NCBI GenBank assembly: GCA_934630485.1
Contig: CAKTWD010000016.1
Coordinates: forward strand, 1-22,857
DNA: 22,857 nucleotides
Direction: 5' to 3'
DNA from: an uncultured Eggerthellaceae bacterium
GTDB lineage: Bacteria; Actinomycetota; Coriobacteriia; Coriobacteriales; Eggerthellaceae
Shown: positions 16,204 to 22,857 of the stretch, in pieces
Position numbering within the stretch: the stretch's first letter is position 1
Layout: the number at the start of each line of letters is the position of its first letter
Made by a program: the position numbers and the translations under genes
The notes under the pieces: model-generated
What the model was told of the DNA's origin: nothing
What the model saw: only the letters and a program-made list of their open reading frames with translations
Database searches by the model: none

Positions 16204-16242
16204 TTGCATATGGCTAACTTTTACGTTATAAGTTAGTCATAT
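16204..16242 (+). promoter_or_regulatory. Promoter covered by a 35-bp palindromic operator, ABC exporter operon
   Basis: Arms ATATGGCTAACTT (16208-16220) and AAGTTAGTCATAT (16230-16242) pair at 12 of 13 positions around a 9-nt spacer. The candidate promoter, TTGCAT (16204-16209), 17-bp spacer and TATAAG (16227-16232), lies almost wholly inside it, so a bound repressor would block RNA polymerase. The arms and length suit a TetR- or PadR-like dimer. Confidence 0.75.
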
Positions 16243-16285
16243 ATAACCAAAGGGACAACCGTGTCTTTTTCGAGAAAGAACGACT

Positions 16286-17002
16286 ATGGCCAAATCAAAT
16301 ATCCCCTATCTCGTTGTCAGGGGCCTCGCCAAGCACTACGGCGACGGAGAAGCCCGCGTGCAGGTGCTCGACAACATCACCACGACAATCAACCGCGGCG
16401 AGATCTGCGTCATTCTCGGGCCTTCGGGCTCGGGAAAATCCACCTTCCTGAACCTCATCGGCGGTCTTGAGAGCGCCGACGGAGGCACTATCTCAATCGG
16501 AGATTGCGAGCTCACATCCCTGTCGTCGAAAAACCTCAGCGAGTACCGCCGACGCGAGCTCGGCTTCGTATTCCAGTTCTACAACCTTGTGCCCGATCTC
16601 ACCATCAAGGAGAACATCGAAGTCACAGCACACCTTTCGAGCACCCCTCTTCCCATGGAGGATCTCTTGCGCTCGCTTGGCCTTTGGGAGCACCGCAACA
16701 AGTTCCCGCGCCAAGTTTCGGGCGGCCAGCAACAACGCTGCGCCATCGGACGCGCGCTTGTGAAAAACCCCGGCCTTATCCTCTGCGATGAGCCAACAGG
16801 CGCCCTCGACTACAAGACCTCGAAAGAAGTGCTCGAGCTTATGGAGCGAGTGAACCAGGCGTACGGTTGCACCCTCGTGATCGTGACGCACAACGCCGCC
16901 ATCGCCCGCATGGCCGACCGCGTGCTGCGCCTGCGCGACGGGCGCCTGGTCGAAGACGAGGTAAATGCGTCGACCGTATCCGCTTCAAAACTTGATTGGT
17001 AG
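16286..17002 (+). CDS. ABC transporter ATP-binding protein (LolD/MacB/FtsE family)
   Basis: Cytoplasmic ATPase of a type VII (MacB/LolCDE-like) transporter, 238 residues. Walker A is GPSGSGKST (45-53); the Q-loop region is ELGFVFQFYNLVPDLT, the signature VSGGQQQRCAIGRAL, Walker B LILCDEPTGALD, and the H-loop IVTHNAAIARMADRV. All motifs are intact. These systems use ATP to drive mechanical work or export at the outer face (antibiotics, peptides, lipoproteins). The ATG at 16286 has only a weak AAAGAA upstream. A GTG at 16261 behind a better AAAGGGA is in another frame. The stop lies 7 nt before the likely permease start, so the two form one operon. Confidence 0.95.
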   Translation: MAKSNIPYLVVRGLAKHYGDGEARVQVLDNITTTINRGEICVILGPSGSGKSTFLNLIGGLESADGGTISIGDCELTSLSSKNLSEYRRRELGFVFQFYNLVPDLTIKENIEVTAHLSSTPLPMEDLLRSLGLWEHRNKFPRQVSGGQQQRCAIGRALVKNPGLILCDEPTGALDYKTSKEVLELMERVNQAYGCTLVIVTHNAAIARMADRVLRLRDGRLVEDEVNASTVSASKLDW

Positions 17003-17009
17003 GCGCGCA

Positions 17010-19676
17010 ATGACCCCCCTCGTCAGGCGGCTCCCCCGCGAGCTGCGCAACAACATCGGCAAATACTTGGGCATCTTCCTGCTCATGTGCGGCGCAATCG
17101 CCCTCACGTCGGGTTTCTTGCTCGCCGCTCACTCCATTGGCAGCCTCATCGACGGTATGCGCGACGAGTACACGATCGAGGACGGCCGCGTGGTGACAGC
17201 GTTCGAGGCGACCGACGCCCAACTCGAAGCGGCAGAAGACGCGGCCGAAAGCGTCGGCGGCGTTACGTTCTATAAGAACTTCTCCATCGATGCCGCCATC
17301 AAGAAATCTGCGGGAGACGATGGCACCAAGCGCACGCTGCGCACTTACGCGCAGCGCACCGAAGTCGATCTCGCGTCCTATTGCGAGGGCGCAAGGCCCC
17401 AAGCAGATGACAAGGTGGCCGTCGACCGCGTCTTCGCCGCGAACAACGACCTCGCCGTGGGCGACAAGGTCGAGCTCAACGGGCGCGCCTATACCATCTG
17501 CGGTATCATGACCCAGCCCGACAGCCAAGCGCTCTTCCTCGATAATTCGGATTTCACGGTAAACACCATCACCTATGGTGTAGCGGAAGTCACCGACGAG
17601 GGCTTTGCCGCACTTGAAAATGCCGGCGGCGCACCCACTTACCTATACTCGTTCACCTTTAACAACCGCAATCTCTCCGCCGCCGAGCGCACCGATGCTG
17701 AGAAGGACATGGCCAAGGCCCTCGCGGACGCCGACGCGCGCGTGGACGACCTTATCGACGCGGACTCAAACCAGGGCATCGGCTACGCTCGCGATGACGT
17801 GGACGGCGACTCCGCCATGTGGACGACGCTGCTCGACATCATCATCGTGATCATGGCCTTCGTCTTCGTGGTGCTCACCAACGCCACCATCGAAGAGGAG
17901 AGCGCCGTCATCGGCACGCTCCTTGCCAGCGGCTACCGCAAACGCGAGATCGTCCTTCACTACCTTGCGCTACCCGCCATCGTGGGCATCCTCGCGGCGG
18001 GTCTGGGATGCGCACTTGGCGTGGCATTCTTCACCGAGCCCATGCGCAACCTCTACTACGGCTCCTACAGCCTGCCGCCCTTCCACGTGTACTGGAGCTG
18101 GGAGATTTTCGTCAAGTGCGCCGTTGTGCCCGCGGCCGCGCTTATCCTCATCACGCTCGCAGGGCTTCTTCGCAAGATGGGCAAGACGCCCTTGCAGTTC
18201 CTTCGTCACGAGGCCAGCGGGAAAACCGGAACCAAGCGCGGGCTGCGATTGCCCGAGCGCATGGGGTTCGTCACGCGCTTCCGTCTGCGCATCTTTTTGC
18301 GCAACCTCGGTAATTTCGCCACTCTCTTCATAGGCGTCGCCTTCGCCTCGCTGCTTCTGCTCTTCGGCTTGGCGATCCTCCCCACAATGACGCACTACGC
18401 CGACAACCTCGAGACGAGCCTCGTCGCCAAGCACCAATACGCCCTCAAGGCCCCGCTCGAGCTCGAGGGCAGCGATGAGGAACGTGGGCAATGGGCAGCG
18501 CTCGAGCGGCTGCAGTCCGTCGATGGTGCGATCCTTTCCGCTGCCAAGAACGCCGAAGACGAGCTCGAGGTCGCGGCAGACGCGGCGCAATCGGCTGCCG
18601 ATGCGCTTGCAGCATCGCCAAGCGCCGCGAACATGCAGGCCGCAACCGACGCACTTGAGAAAGTCCAGGACGGAAAGGACGCACTCTCTGCACGCCTTGA
18701 CGAGCTCGCAAACGCTCTCGGCTGCGATCGCGACGAAGCGATCGACCTCATCGACGATGCCTCCGCAATCGATGCCGATAACGACGACATCCACCCCGTG
18801 AACACTGTTGACAATGGAGTGGAAAAGATCGCACAAGCCGAAAAGTACGCCGTTTACCAGCTGCAATACGACCGTGGCGAGGGTAACGGCACAGAGACGG
18901 TGACCGTCTACGGCATCTCACCCGACTCGCGCTACTGGCAGGACCTGGACATCAGCGACGACCGCGTTGTCTTCGGCCGCGGGCTTCTCGACAAGTTCAG
19001 CTGGAAGGAAGGTCAGCAAATCAAGTTCCACGACAAGTACGAGGACAAGGACTACTCCCTCGAGTACGTGGGCGAGGGCTTTGGGTGGGGCACCAAGTCG
19101 AATATGAACGTCTACATGAGCATCGACGACTTCAACGAGCTCTTCGGCAACGATGCCTCGTACTTCAACGGTTACGTGAGCGACGAGACACTCGACCTCG
19201 ACTCGCGCTACTTCGCTGGCGACACCACGCCCGATGACATGCGCGCCGTCGGCGACCAGTTCATCGGCATGATGAGCAGCCTGATCGGCATGATGGTCGG
19301 CCTCGCCGTCTTCATTTTCCTGCTGTTCATGTACCTGCTGACCAAGGCCGTGATCGACCGCAGTGCGCGCTCGATCAGCTATATGAAGGTCTTCGGCTAC
19401 CGCGACGGCGAGATATCGCACCTCTACATCCGCTCAATCACACTGTGCGTCGTCGCCTCGCTCGTGCTGTGCGAGCCGTTGATCATCGAATCGCTCAGCG
19501 CGATCTTCCGCGCGATGCTGCTCTCCTACAACGGCAACATCGAAATCTACGTGCCGTGGTCGGCCATGGCCGCATGCGCGGGCATCGGGTTTGCGACCTA
19601 CCTCGTCGTAGCACTTTTGCACACGCGCTCCATCAGGCGCGTTAGCCTCGTCGAAGCCTTGAAAGTGCAGGAGTAG
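17010..19676 (+). CDS. FtsX-like ABC transporter permease with large extracytoplasmic domains
   Basis: Membrane partner of the preceding ATPase, 888 residues. TM1 is about 18-40, then a first outside domain (about 45-268) with features of the MacB periplasmic core. The first FtsX domain has TM2-TM4 (about 270-387), including ESAVIGTLLASGYRKREI, the coupling helix. TM5 is about 429-457. A second outside domain (about 458-748) carries an Ala-rich, probably coiled-coil insert at about 500-595 (ELEVAADAAQSAADALAASP and following). A second FtsX domain with three helices follows (about 750-871), including SYMKVFGYRDGEI. The layout matches large duplicated FtsX permeases of Gram-positive bacteria. 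The start at 17010 (MTPLVRRLPRELRNN) fits homologues; an in-frame ATG at 16965 overlapping the ATPase gene is possible. Substrate is unknown; drug or peptide export is a guess. Confidence 0.93.
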   Translation: MTPLVRRLPRELRNNIGKYLGIFLLMCGAIALTSGFLLAAHSIGSLIDGMRDEYTIEDGRVVTAFEATDAQLEAAEDAAESVGGVTFYKNFSIDAAIKKSAGDDGTKRTLRTYAQRTEVDLASYCEGARPQADDKVAVDRVFAANNDLAVGDKVELNGRAYTICGIMTQPDSQALFLDNSDFTVNTITYGVAEVTDEGFAALENAGGAPTYLYSFTFNNRNLSAAERTDAEKDMAKALADADARVDDLIDADSNQGIGYARDDVDGDSAMWTTLLDIIIVIMAFVFVVLTNATIEEESAVIGTLLASGYRKREIVLHYLALPAIVGILAAGLGCALGVAFFTEPMRNLYYGSYSLPPFHVYWSWEIFVKCAVVPAAALILITLAGLLRKMGKTPLQFLRHEASGKTGTKRGLRLPERMGFVTRFRLRIFLRNLGNFATLFIGVAFASLLLLFGLAILPTMTHYADNLETSLVAKHQYALKAPLELEGSDEERGQWAALERLQSVDGAILSAAKNAEDELEVAADAAQSAADALAASPSAANMQAATDALEKVQDGKDALSARLDELANALGCDRDEAIDLIDDASAIDADNDDIHPVNTVDNGVEKIAQAEKYAVYQLQYDRGEGNGTETVTVYGISPDSRYWQDLDISDDRVVFGRGLLDKFSWKEGQQIKFHDKYEDKDYSLEYVGEGFGWGTKSNMNVYMSIDDFNELFGNDASYFNGYVSDETLDLDSRYFAGDTTPDDMRAVGDQFIGMMSSLIGMMVGLAVFIFLLFMYLLTKAVIDRSARSISYMKVFGYRDGEISHLYIRSITLCVVASLVLCEPLIIESLSAIFRAMLLSYNGNIEIYVPWSAMAACAGIGFATYLVVALLHTRSIRRVSLVEALKVQE

Positions 19677-19685
19677 GAGAAGCTC

Positions 19686-19740
19686 GGTTCGAAAGAGTCA
19701 AGGCCCGATTTCGCCTATTGACGAAGTCTTGCTCATATCA
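19686..19740 (+). repeat. Right copy of the direct repeat flanking the ABC operon
   Basis: It begins 10 bp after the permease stop and ends just before the terminator hairpin. It matches 16119-16178 (46 of 55 aligned bases) but lacks the left arm of the hairpin that makes the left copy part of a terminator. Confidence 0.75.
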
Positions 19741-19742
19741 TA

Positions 19743-19774
19743 AAGAAAGGCTGCCGAAGCAGCCTTTCTTCTTG
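19743..19774. terminator. Bidirectional terminator between the ABC operon and the phosphatase gene
   Basis: A perfect 12-bp stem AAGAAAGGCTGC (19743-19754) / GCAGCCTTTCTT (19759-19770) with a 4-nt loop (UUCG on the minus strand). U-rich tails occur on both strands: CTTGTTTCGTTTT on plus, CCTTTCTTTAT on minus. It serves two converging genes. Confidence 0.9.
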
Positions 19775-19793
19775 TTTCGTTTTCTGATGCCGA

Positions 19794-21899
19794 TTAGATT
19801 TCCTCGGTAAGGATGCTGTAAGCAGGCGCGCCTTCGCACTGAGCGGGGAAGCGAACGCCAAGCAGAGCAGCTGCCGTAGGAGCGACGTCAACCTCGCGAG
19901 GATACAGCTGCATCTCGAAGCCTTCCTTGATGCCGGCGCCAGCAGCGACGAAGATCGGGGAGGTCGAGGTGTCCTGAGCACCCTCGGCGGTGGACAGCGA
20001 CTCGCCATGGTCGTAAACGTAATTCTCGTTCACGCAGAAGACGATGTCGGCACCGGTGTGAGGTCCGCCCAAGCCAAGAAGCTTGGCGTCCTTCTGGTGG
20101 AATGCGAACTCAACGACGCGGTGGTTGGTGAACGGATCACGGTAGCTGTACAGGTCGGAGATGATCTGCTCTTCCAGCTCGTACTTGTCGGCGGGATCGA
20201 CGATGCCGTGACGGTCGCGGCCCTTCAAGTTGATGAAGATCGAGTTGCCGCCCATCTGGATAGCGCGGGTCTTCTCCCAATCGATGTCGCCGGTGTCCTG
20301 CTGGTACTTGTCCTTCTTCATGACCGTGTAACCAAGCTCGCACATAACGCCGGCGTTGACGCCGTAGTTGTCGCCGATCAGCGGATCGAAATCCTCGTTG
20401 CGGGAAACCAAGCCGTGGTCGGAGAACAGGAGGATGGTCCAACCCTCGTCAAGCAGATGCAGGAACTCGCCGATGTACTCATCGCAAGCCTTGTACGTGC
20501 CGACAGCGCACTGATAAATCTCTTCCTCAGTGTAACGGCTGTCGTAGCGCTCCTTCATGACGTTCATGTAGGTGTGGCCGGACATGTCAACCAGGTGATA
20601 GTGGCTGAAGATGACCTCGACGCCGTGCTCCTTGATCATGTAGTTCAAGCAGTCGGACTGCCACTTGCCAGCCTGACGCCACATCTCAAGGTTGCAATCG
20701 TTCATGATGCGGTAGTCATTGGCGATCTGGCCCGTGGGGACCGGAGGACCGAACTTCTTGGTGCACTCATCGAAGATCCACTGCGGGTACCACGGGCGGT
20801 TGTCGTCGGCGCTGAACGCGGCAGAGTACCACAGGCGAAGCTTGCTGCCATCCTCGGCAAGATCAAGCAGGCGCATGTTGCGAACGACATGCTCAAGCGA
20901 ACCGTCGCGAGTGGGACTCATGTCCGGAACGTTAGCGGTGTAAACATCCTTCTCGAGGACGACCATAGGCTGATCGACCTGCTTGGTGTTGTAGATAGCA
21001 AGACGATCGTAAATGCCCTCATCGTTCTTCAAGATCAGGCAAGGTGCGGGCATGTGGCCCATAACCTTGAACCAGGTGATTTCCTTGGCGCCCTCGGGAA
21101 CCTCGAAGCCCCAGCCTTCCGGCTCGGTAATGGTGGACATGGTAATGTTCTTGGGATACTTGTGCAGGTCGTCCATCTGAGAACGGTTTCCAAGAAGAAC
21201 CTCGGTGCGGTAGTTCAGACCAGGGGTGTCAGGCTTGAAGCCCTGGAAGTCGCCGACCTCGTCGATGAACTGGGCGATAAGCTCGTCCCAGTAATCCTGA
21301 TGATGCGGCGGCTTGACGCGCGAGCTCTTGTAGCTCTTGATCTTCTCGTCGCCGACGAGCTCATCGGTGTCGTTGGCAGCGCTGTAGTAGAACTTGGTTG
21401 CGGGAACCTTATCGCTGGCGAAAACGACGCCCTCCATGTCGCGCATAGCGTAGCCGAAGCCCAGAGCTCCCGGGCTGGTGCCGTCGACGACCATCAGGTT
21501 GGGGTTGTCGCTGGTCGGAGGCCAAGCGCCGCCGGGCCAGTGCCAAACAAGCGTCTTTTTGCCGGCTTCAGCGGTAATGTTCCACAGCGGCTCGGCCTTG
21601 ACGTTGTTGGAGTAAATGCCGGCGAAGTTGATGTCCAGCTCGCCCTTCTTAGTGATGTTGAAGTCCTCAACACCATGCGTCATGGGCGTGGCGCCCGTAG
21701 CGAGCGTGGTCCACATCGGCGGGGTAACCGTGGGGATGCCGCCAAGCAGCATGAGGTCCTCACGAGCAGCACCCTTATCGATGAGCTTCTGAGTATTGGG
21801 CATGTAGCCCTCTTTGAGCATGCGCTTTGTGAACTTCGGATCCATGCCGTCGATGCCCAGCAAAAGCACCTTATCGCTCAAACCCTTCGATCTAAGCAT
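19794..21899 (-). CDS. Alkaline-phosphatase-superfamily phosphodiesterase/nucleotide pyrophosphatase-like protein
   Basis: A 701-residue two-metal hydrolase. All expected active-site residues can be placed: D17 in LLGIDGMD, nucleophile T59 in GIPTVTPPMWTTLATG, D438 and H442 in LVDMSGHTY, D494-H495 in LLFSDHGL, and H614 in GGPHTGAD. This is the NPP/phosphodiesterase pattern. An insert of about 300 residues between T59 and D438 is larger than in small family members and may set substrate choice. There is no signal peptide or membrane helix, so it is probably cytoplasmic. GGGAGGG 4-5 nt before the ATG at 21899 sets the start; an upstream in-frame start at 21935 is less likely. It is alone between a terminator and a divergent TetR gene. 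The substrate (nucleotide, phosphodiester or phosphonate ester) is not evident. Confidence 0.9.
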   Translation of the reverse strand: MLRSKGLSDKVLLLGIDGMDPKFTKRMLKEGYMPNTQKLIDKGAAREDLMLLGGIPTVTPPMWTTLATGATPMTHGVEDFNITKKGELDINFAGIYSNNVKAEPLWNITAEAGKKTLVWHWPGGAWPPTSDNPNLMVVDGTSPGALGFGYAMRDMEGVVFASDKVPATKFYYSAANDTDELVGDEKIKSYKSSRVKPPHHQDYWDELIAQFIDEVGDFQGFKPDTPGLNYRTEVLLGNRSQMDDLHKYPKNITMSTITEPEGWGFEVPEGAKEITWFKVMGHMPAPCLILKNDEGIYDRLAIYNTKQVDQPMVVLEKDVYTANVPDMSPTRDGSLEHVVRNMRLLDLAEDGSKLRLWYSAAFSADDNRPWYPQWIFDECTKKFGPPVPTGQIANDYRIMNDCNLEMWRQAGKWQSDCLNYMIKEHGVEVIFSHYHLVDMSGHTYMNVMKERYDSRYTEEEIYQCAVGTYKACDEYIGEFLHLLDEGWTILLFSDHGLVSRNEDFDPLIGDNYGVNAGVMCELGYTVMKKDKYQQDTGDIDWEKTRAIQMGGNSIFINLKGRDRHGIVDPADKYELEEQIISDLYSYRDPFTNHRVVEFAFHQKDAKLLGLGGPHTGADIVFCVNENYVYDHGESLSTAEGAQDTSTSPIFVAAGAGIKEGFEMQLYPREVDVAPTAAALLGVRFPAQCEGAPAYSILTEEI

Positions 21900-21946
21900 A
21901 TGTCCCTCCCTTTTCCTGATTGAAACGGATATCATCAGTTTACCGA

Positions 21947-21970
21947 GCTGATTTCGTACAGGAAATCAGC
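21947..21970. promoter_or_regulatory. 24-bp palindrome between phosphatase and TetR genes
   Basis: Perfect 9-bp arms GCTGATTTC (21947-21955) and GAAATCAGC (21962-21970) around 6 nt, about 50 bp upstream of the phosphatase ATG. A further ATCAG half-site lies at about 21932. It is a likely operator for the divergent regulator, acting on the phosphatase gene and perhaps on its own. Confidence 0.65.
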
Positions 21971-22111
21971 AAAAAGGGCATTTCTGTTCGAACACTTCTT
22001 GCAAAAATGTCCATGTCGGCATGAATTCCAAGATAGATAAGGGACGATGCGCCTCACCGATGGTCAACCCGTCCACTATTGCTCAAAATACAGAACCGGA
22101 AGAAGAGGACC

Positions 22112-22693
22112 ATGGCAACGACTAATGCCAAGCAGAAAATCAAAGACGCGCTGGTTGAGCTTCTTAACGAGAAGGATTTCGAAAAGATATCGATCTTAGA
22201 CATCGTACGTCGAGCCGGCGTCGGACGAAGCACGTACTACTACCATTACTTCGAACAGCAAGAAGTGCTTGACGATGTTTTCGCCGATGTGTTCGAGCGT
22301 TTCTGCGATACGCAGCGCAACATCGCCGAACCGCCCTACAGTAAAGAAATGGCCAACTCCGAGGGAGCGCTTTACCTAATCTCCGCCTCGATGGTCGACT
22401 TCCTTCTTACCAGCAAGGAGTTCTTGAAAACCCTGTTTTTCGGCAGCGTTTCCCGGCAATTTGCCGAAGGGTATCGAGATTACTTCATGCGCACATACTC
22501 GATGATCCACCCCAGCGAGAGCGTTTACGACCGGTACATGTGCAACTACCTGTGCGCAGGTCAATATCATTTGCTTGAAACCATGGTTCAGAACGGCCGC
22601 GAGGAAGATCGCGACGACATGATCAAGCTGCTGTATGACATCAACTACCTCGTTGCAGAAGGCATCGCCAAGCACCACGACGATATCGCGTAG
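22112..22693 (+). CDS. TetR/AcrR family transcriptional regulator, divergent from the phosphatase
   Basis: A 193-residue regulator. The DNA-binding domain reads AKQKIKDALVELLNEKDFEK, then ISILDIVRRAGVGRSTYYYH with YFEQQEVLDDVF, the standard TetR helix-turn-helix. The C-terminal effector domain (about 70-193) is aromatic-rich (SYRQF-like segments such as FAEGYRDYFMRTYSMIHP and YMCNYLCAGQYHLLE), suggesting a hydrophobic ligand pocket. The ATG at 22112 follows AAGAGG; the open frame extends to a TTG at 22079, which is less likely. It shares a 212-bp intergenic region with the phosphatase gene and its palindrome, so local control of that gene is the simplest reading. Confidence 0.92.
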   Translation: MATTNAKQKIKDALVELLNEKDFEKISILDIVRRAGVGRSTYYYHYFEQQEVLDDVFADVFERFCDTQRNIAEPPYSKEMANSEGALYLISASMVDFLLTSKEFLKTLFFGSVSRQFAEGYRDYFMRTYSMIHPSESVYDRYMCNYLCAGQYHLLETMVQNGREEDRDDMIKLLYDINYLVAEGIAKHHDDIA

Positions 22694-22786
22694 CGCTTCG
22701 GCAACGCAGGCAAACCCCGCAGAGCGTGCTACGTCCTTTGCCGCACATCGCGCGTCACACCAAACGCAACCTCGCTAGAATGCGAA

Positions 22787-22820
22787 AAGCGGGCCGCAAG
22801 GTGATCCCTGCAGCCCGCTT
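22787..22820 (-). terminator. Probable terminator of a minus-strand gene beyond the right edge
   Basis: A perfect 8-bp stem AAGCGGGC (22787-22794) / GCCCGCTT (22813-22820), with further pairing in the loop. On the minus strand it is followed by TTTTCGC; on plus only by CGTTCC. It may also limit the TetR transcript from the left. Confidence 0.6.
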
Positions 22821-22857
22821 CGTTCCATACGGTTTACAACGTACGACTGGCCCCACC

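Noticed and set aside
15948..16217. An 89-codon plus-strand open frame after the histidine kinase
   Set aside because: No ribosome binding site, a low-quality translation, and it runs through the terminator hairpin and the ABC operator.
16261..16470. GTG-started frame behind a good AAAGGGA just before the ABC ATPase start, a possible leader peptide
   Set aside because: It overlaps the ATPase gene out of frame for nearly 200 bp and its product looks like shifted-frame ATPase sequence. A translational-coupling role is possible but unsupported.
20007..21923. A 638-codon plus-strand open frame opposite the phosphatase gene
   Set aside because: The minus-strand frame carries all active-site residues of the AP superfamily; the plus-strand frame has none of any family and no ribosome site.

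Overview
The window looks like chromosomal DNA from a moderately GC-rich anaerobic actinobacterium of the class Coriobacteriia, probably near Eggerthellaceae. This is inferred from gene content and protein style: an accC-asp23-nusB-xseB-dxs cluster headed by a carboxyltransferase/biotin fusion, an amtB-glnK pair, Tat-type lipoproteins and FtsX-type ABC exporters beside TetR regulators. No taxonomic marker such as rRNA is present. I saw no tRNA, rRNA, CRISPR array, insertion sequence or phage gene.

Layout. (1) 1-2933, minus strand: a nickel/peptide-type ABC importer, with a Tat-lipoprotein binding protein first, then two permeases (the second cut by the window edge). A 9-bp-arm inverted repeat lies upstream. 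(2) 3154-5170, minus: amtB-glnK for ammonium uptake and nitrogen signalling, ended by a clear terminator and preceded by an array of GTTTC/GTTAC half-sites resembling a GlnR operator. The P-II protein lacks Tyr51. (3) 5231-11732, minus: one tightly packed operon, carboxyltransferase-AccB fusion, accC, asp23, nusB, xseB, dxs, with a -10 box abutted by a 17-bp palindrome at one end and a UUCG-loop terminator at the other. It resembles the Firmicutes accB-accC-yqhY-nusB...xseB...dxs cluster, but accB is fused behind a pyruvate-carboxylase/oxaloacetate-decarboxylase carboxyltransferase, and folD, xseA and ispA are absent.

(4) 11958-13810: a single thioredoxin-like gene (CHVC active site), a TetR regulator with a strong palindrome ahead of it, and an unrecognised 86-residue basic protein. 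(5) 13929-19774, plus: an OmpR-type response regulator and histidine kinase with a likely self-recognised 11-bp direct repeat in the promoter, then a terminator, a 35-bp operator lying over a promoter, and an ABC ATPase plus 888-residue FtsX permease. Imperfect 55-60 bp direct repeats flank the ABC pair. (6) 19794-22693: a large alkaline-phosphatase-superfamily hydrolase and a divergent TetR regulator sharing a palindrome-bearing intergenic region. A hairpin near the right edge probably ends a minus-strand gene outside the window.

Functionally, regions 1-3 are nutrient import and core metabolism. Regions 4-6 are regulated accessory modules, where most of the undescribed regulatory structure lies. 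No wholly new system is proved here. The best candidates for follow-up are the carboxyltransferase-AccB fusion operon, the repeat-flanked ABC cassette beside the two-component system, and the GlnR-like array.
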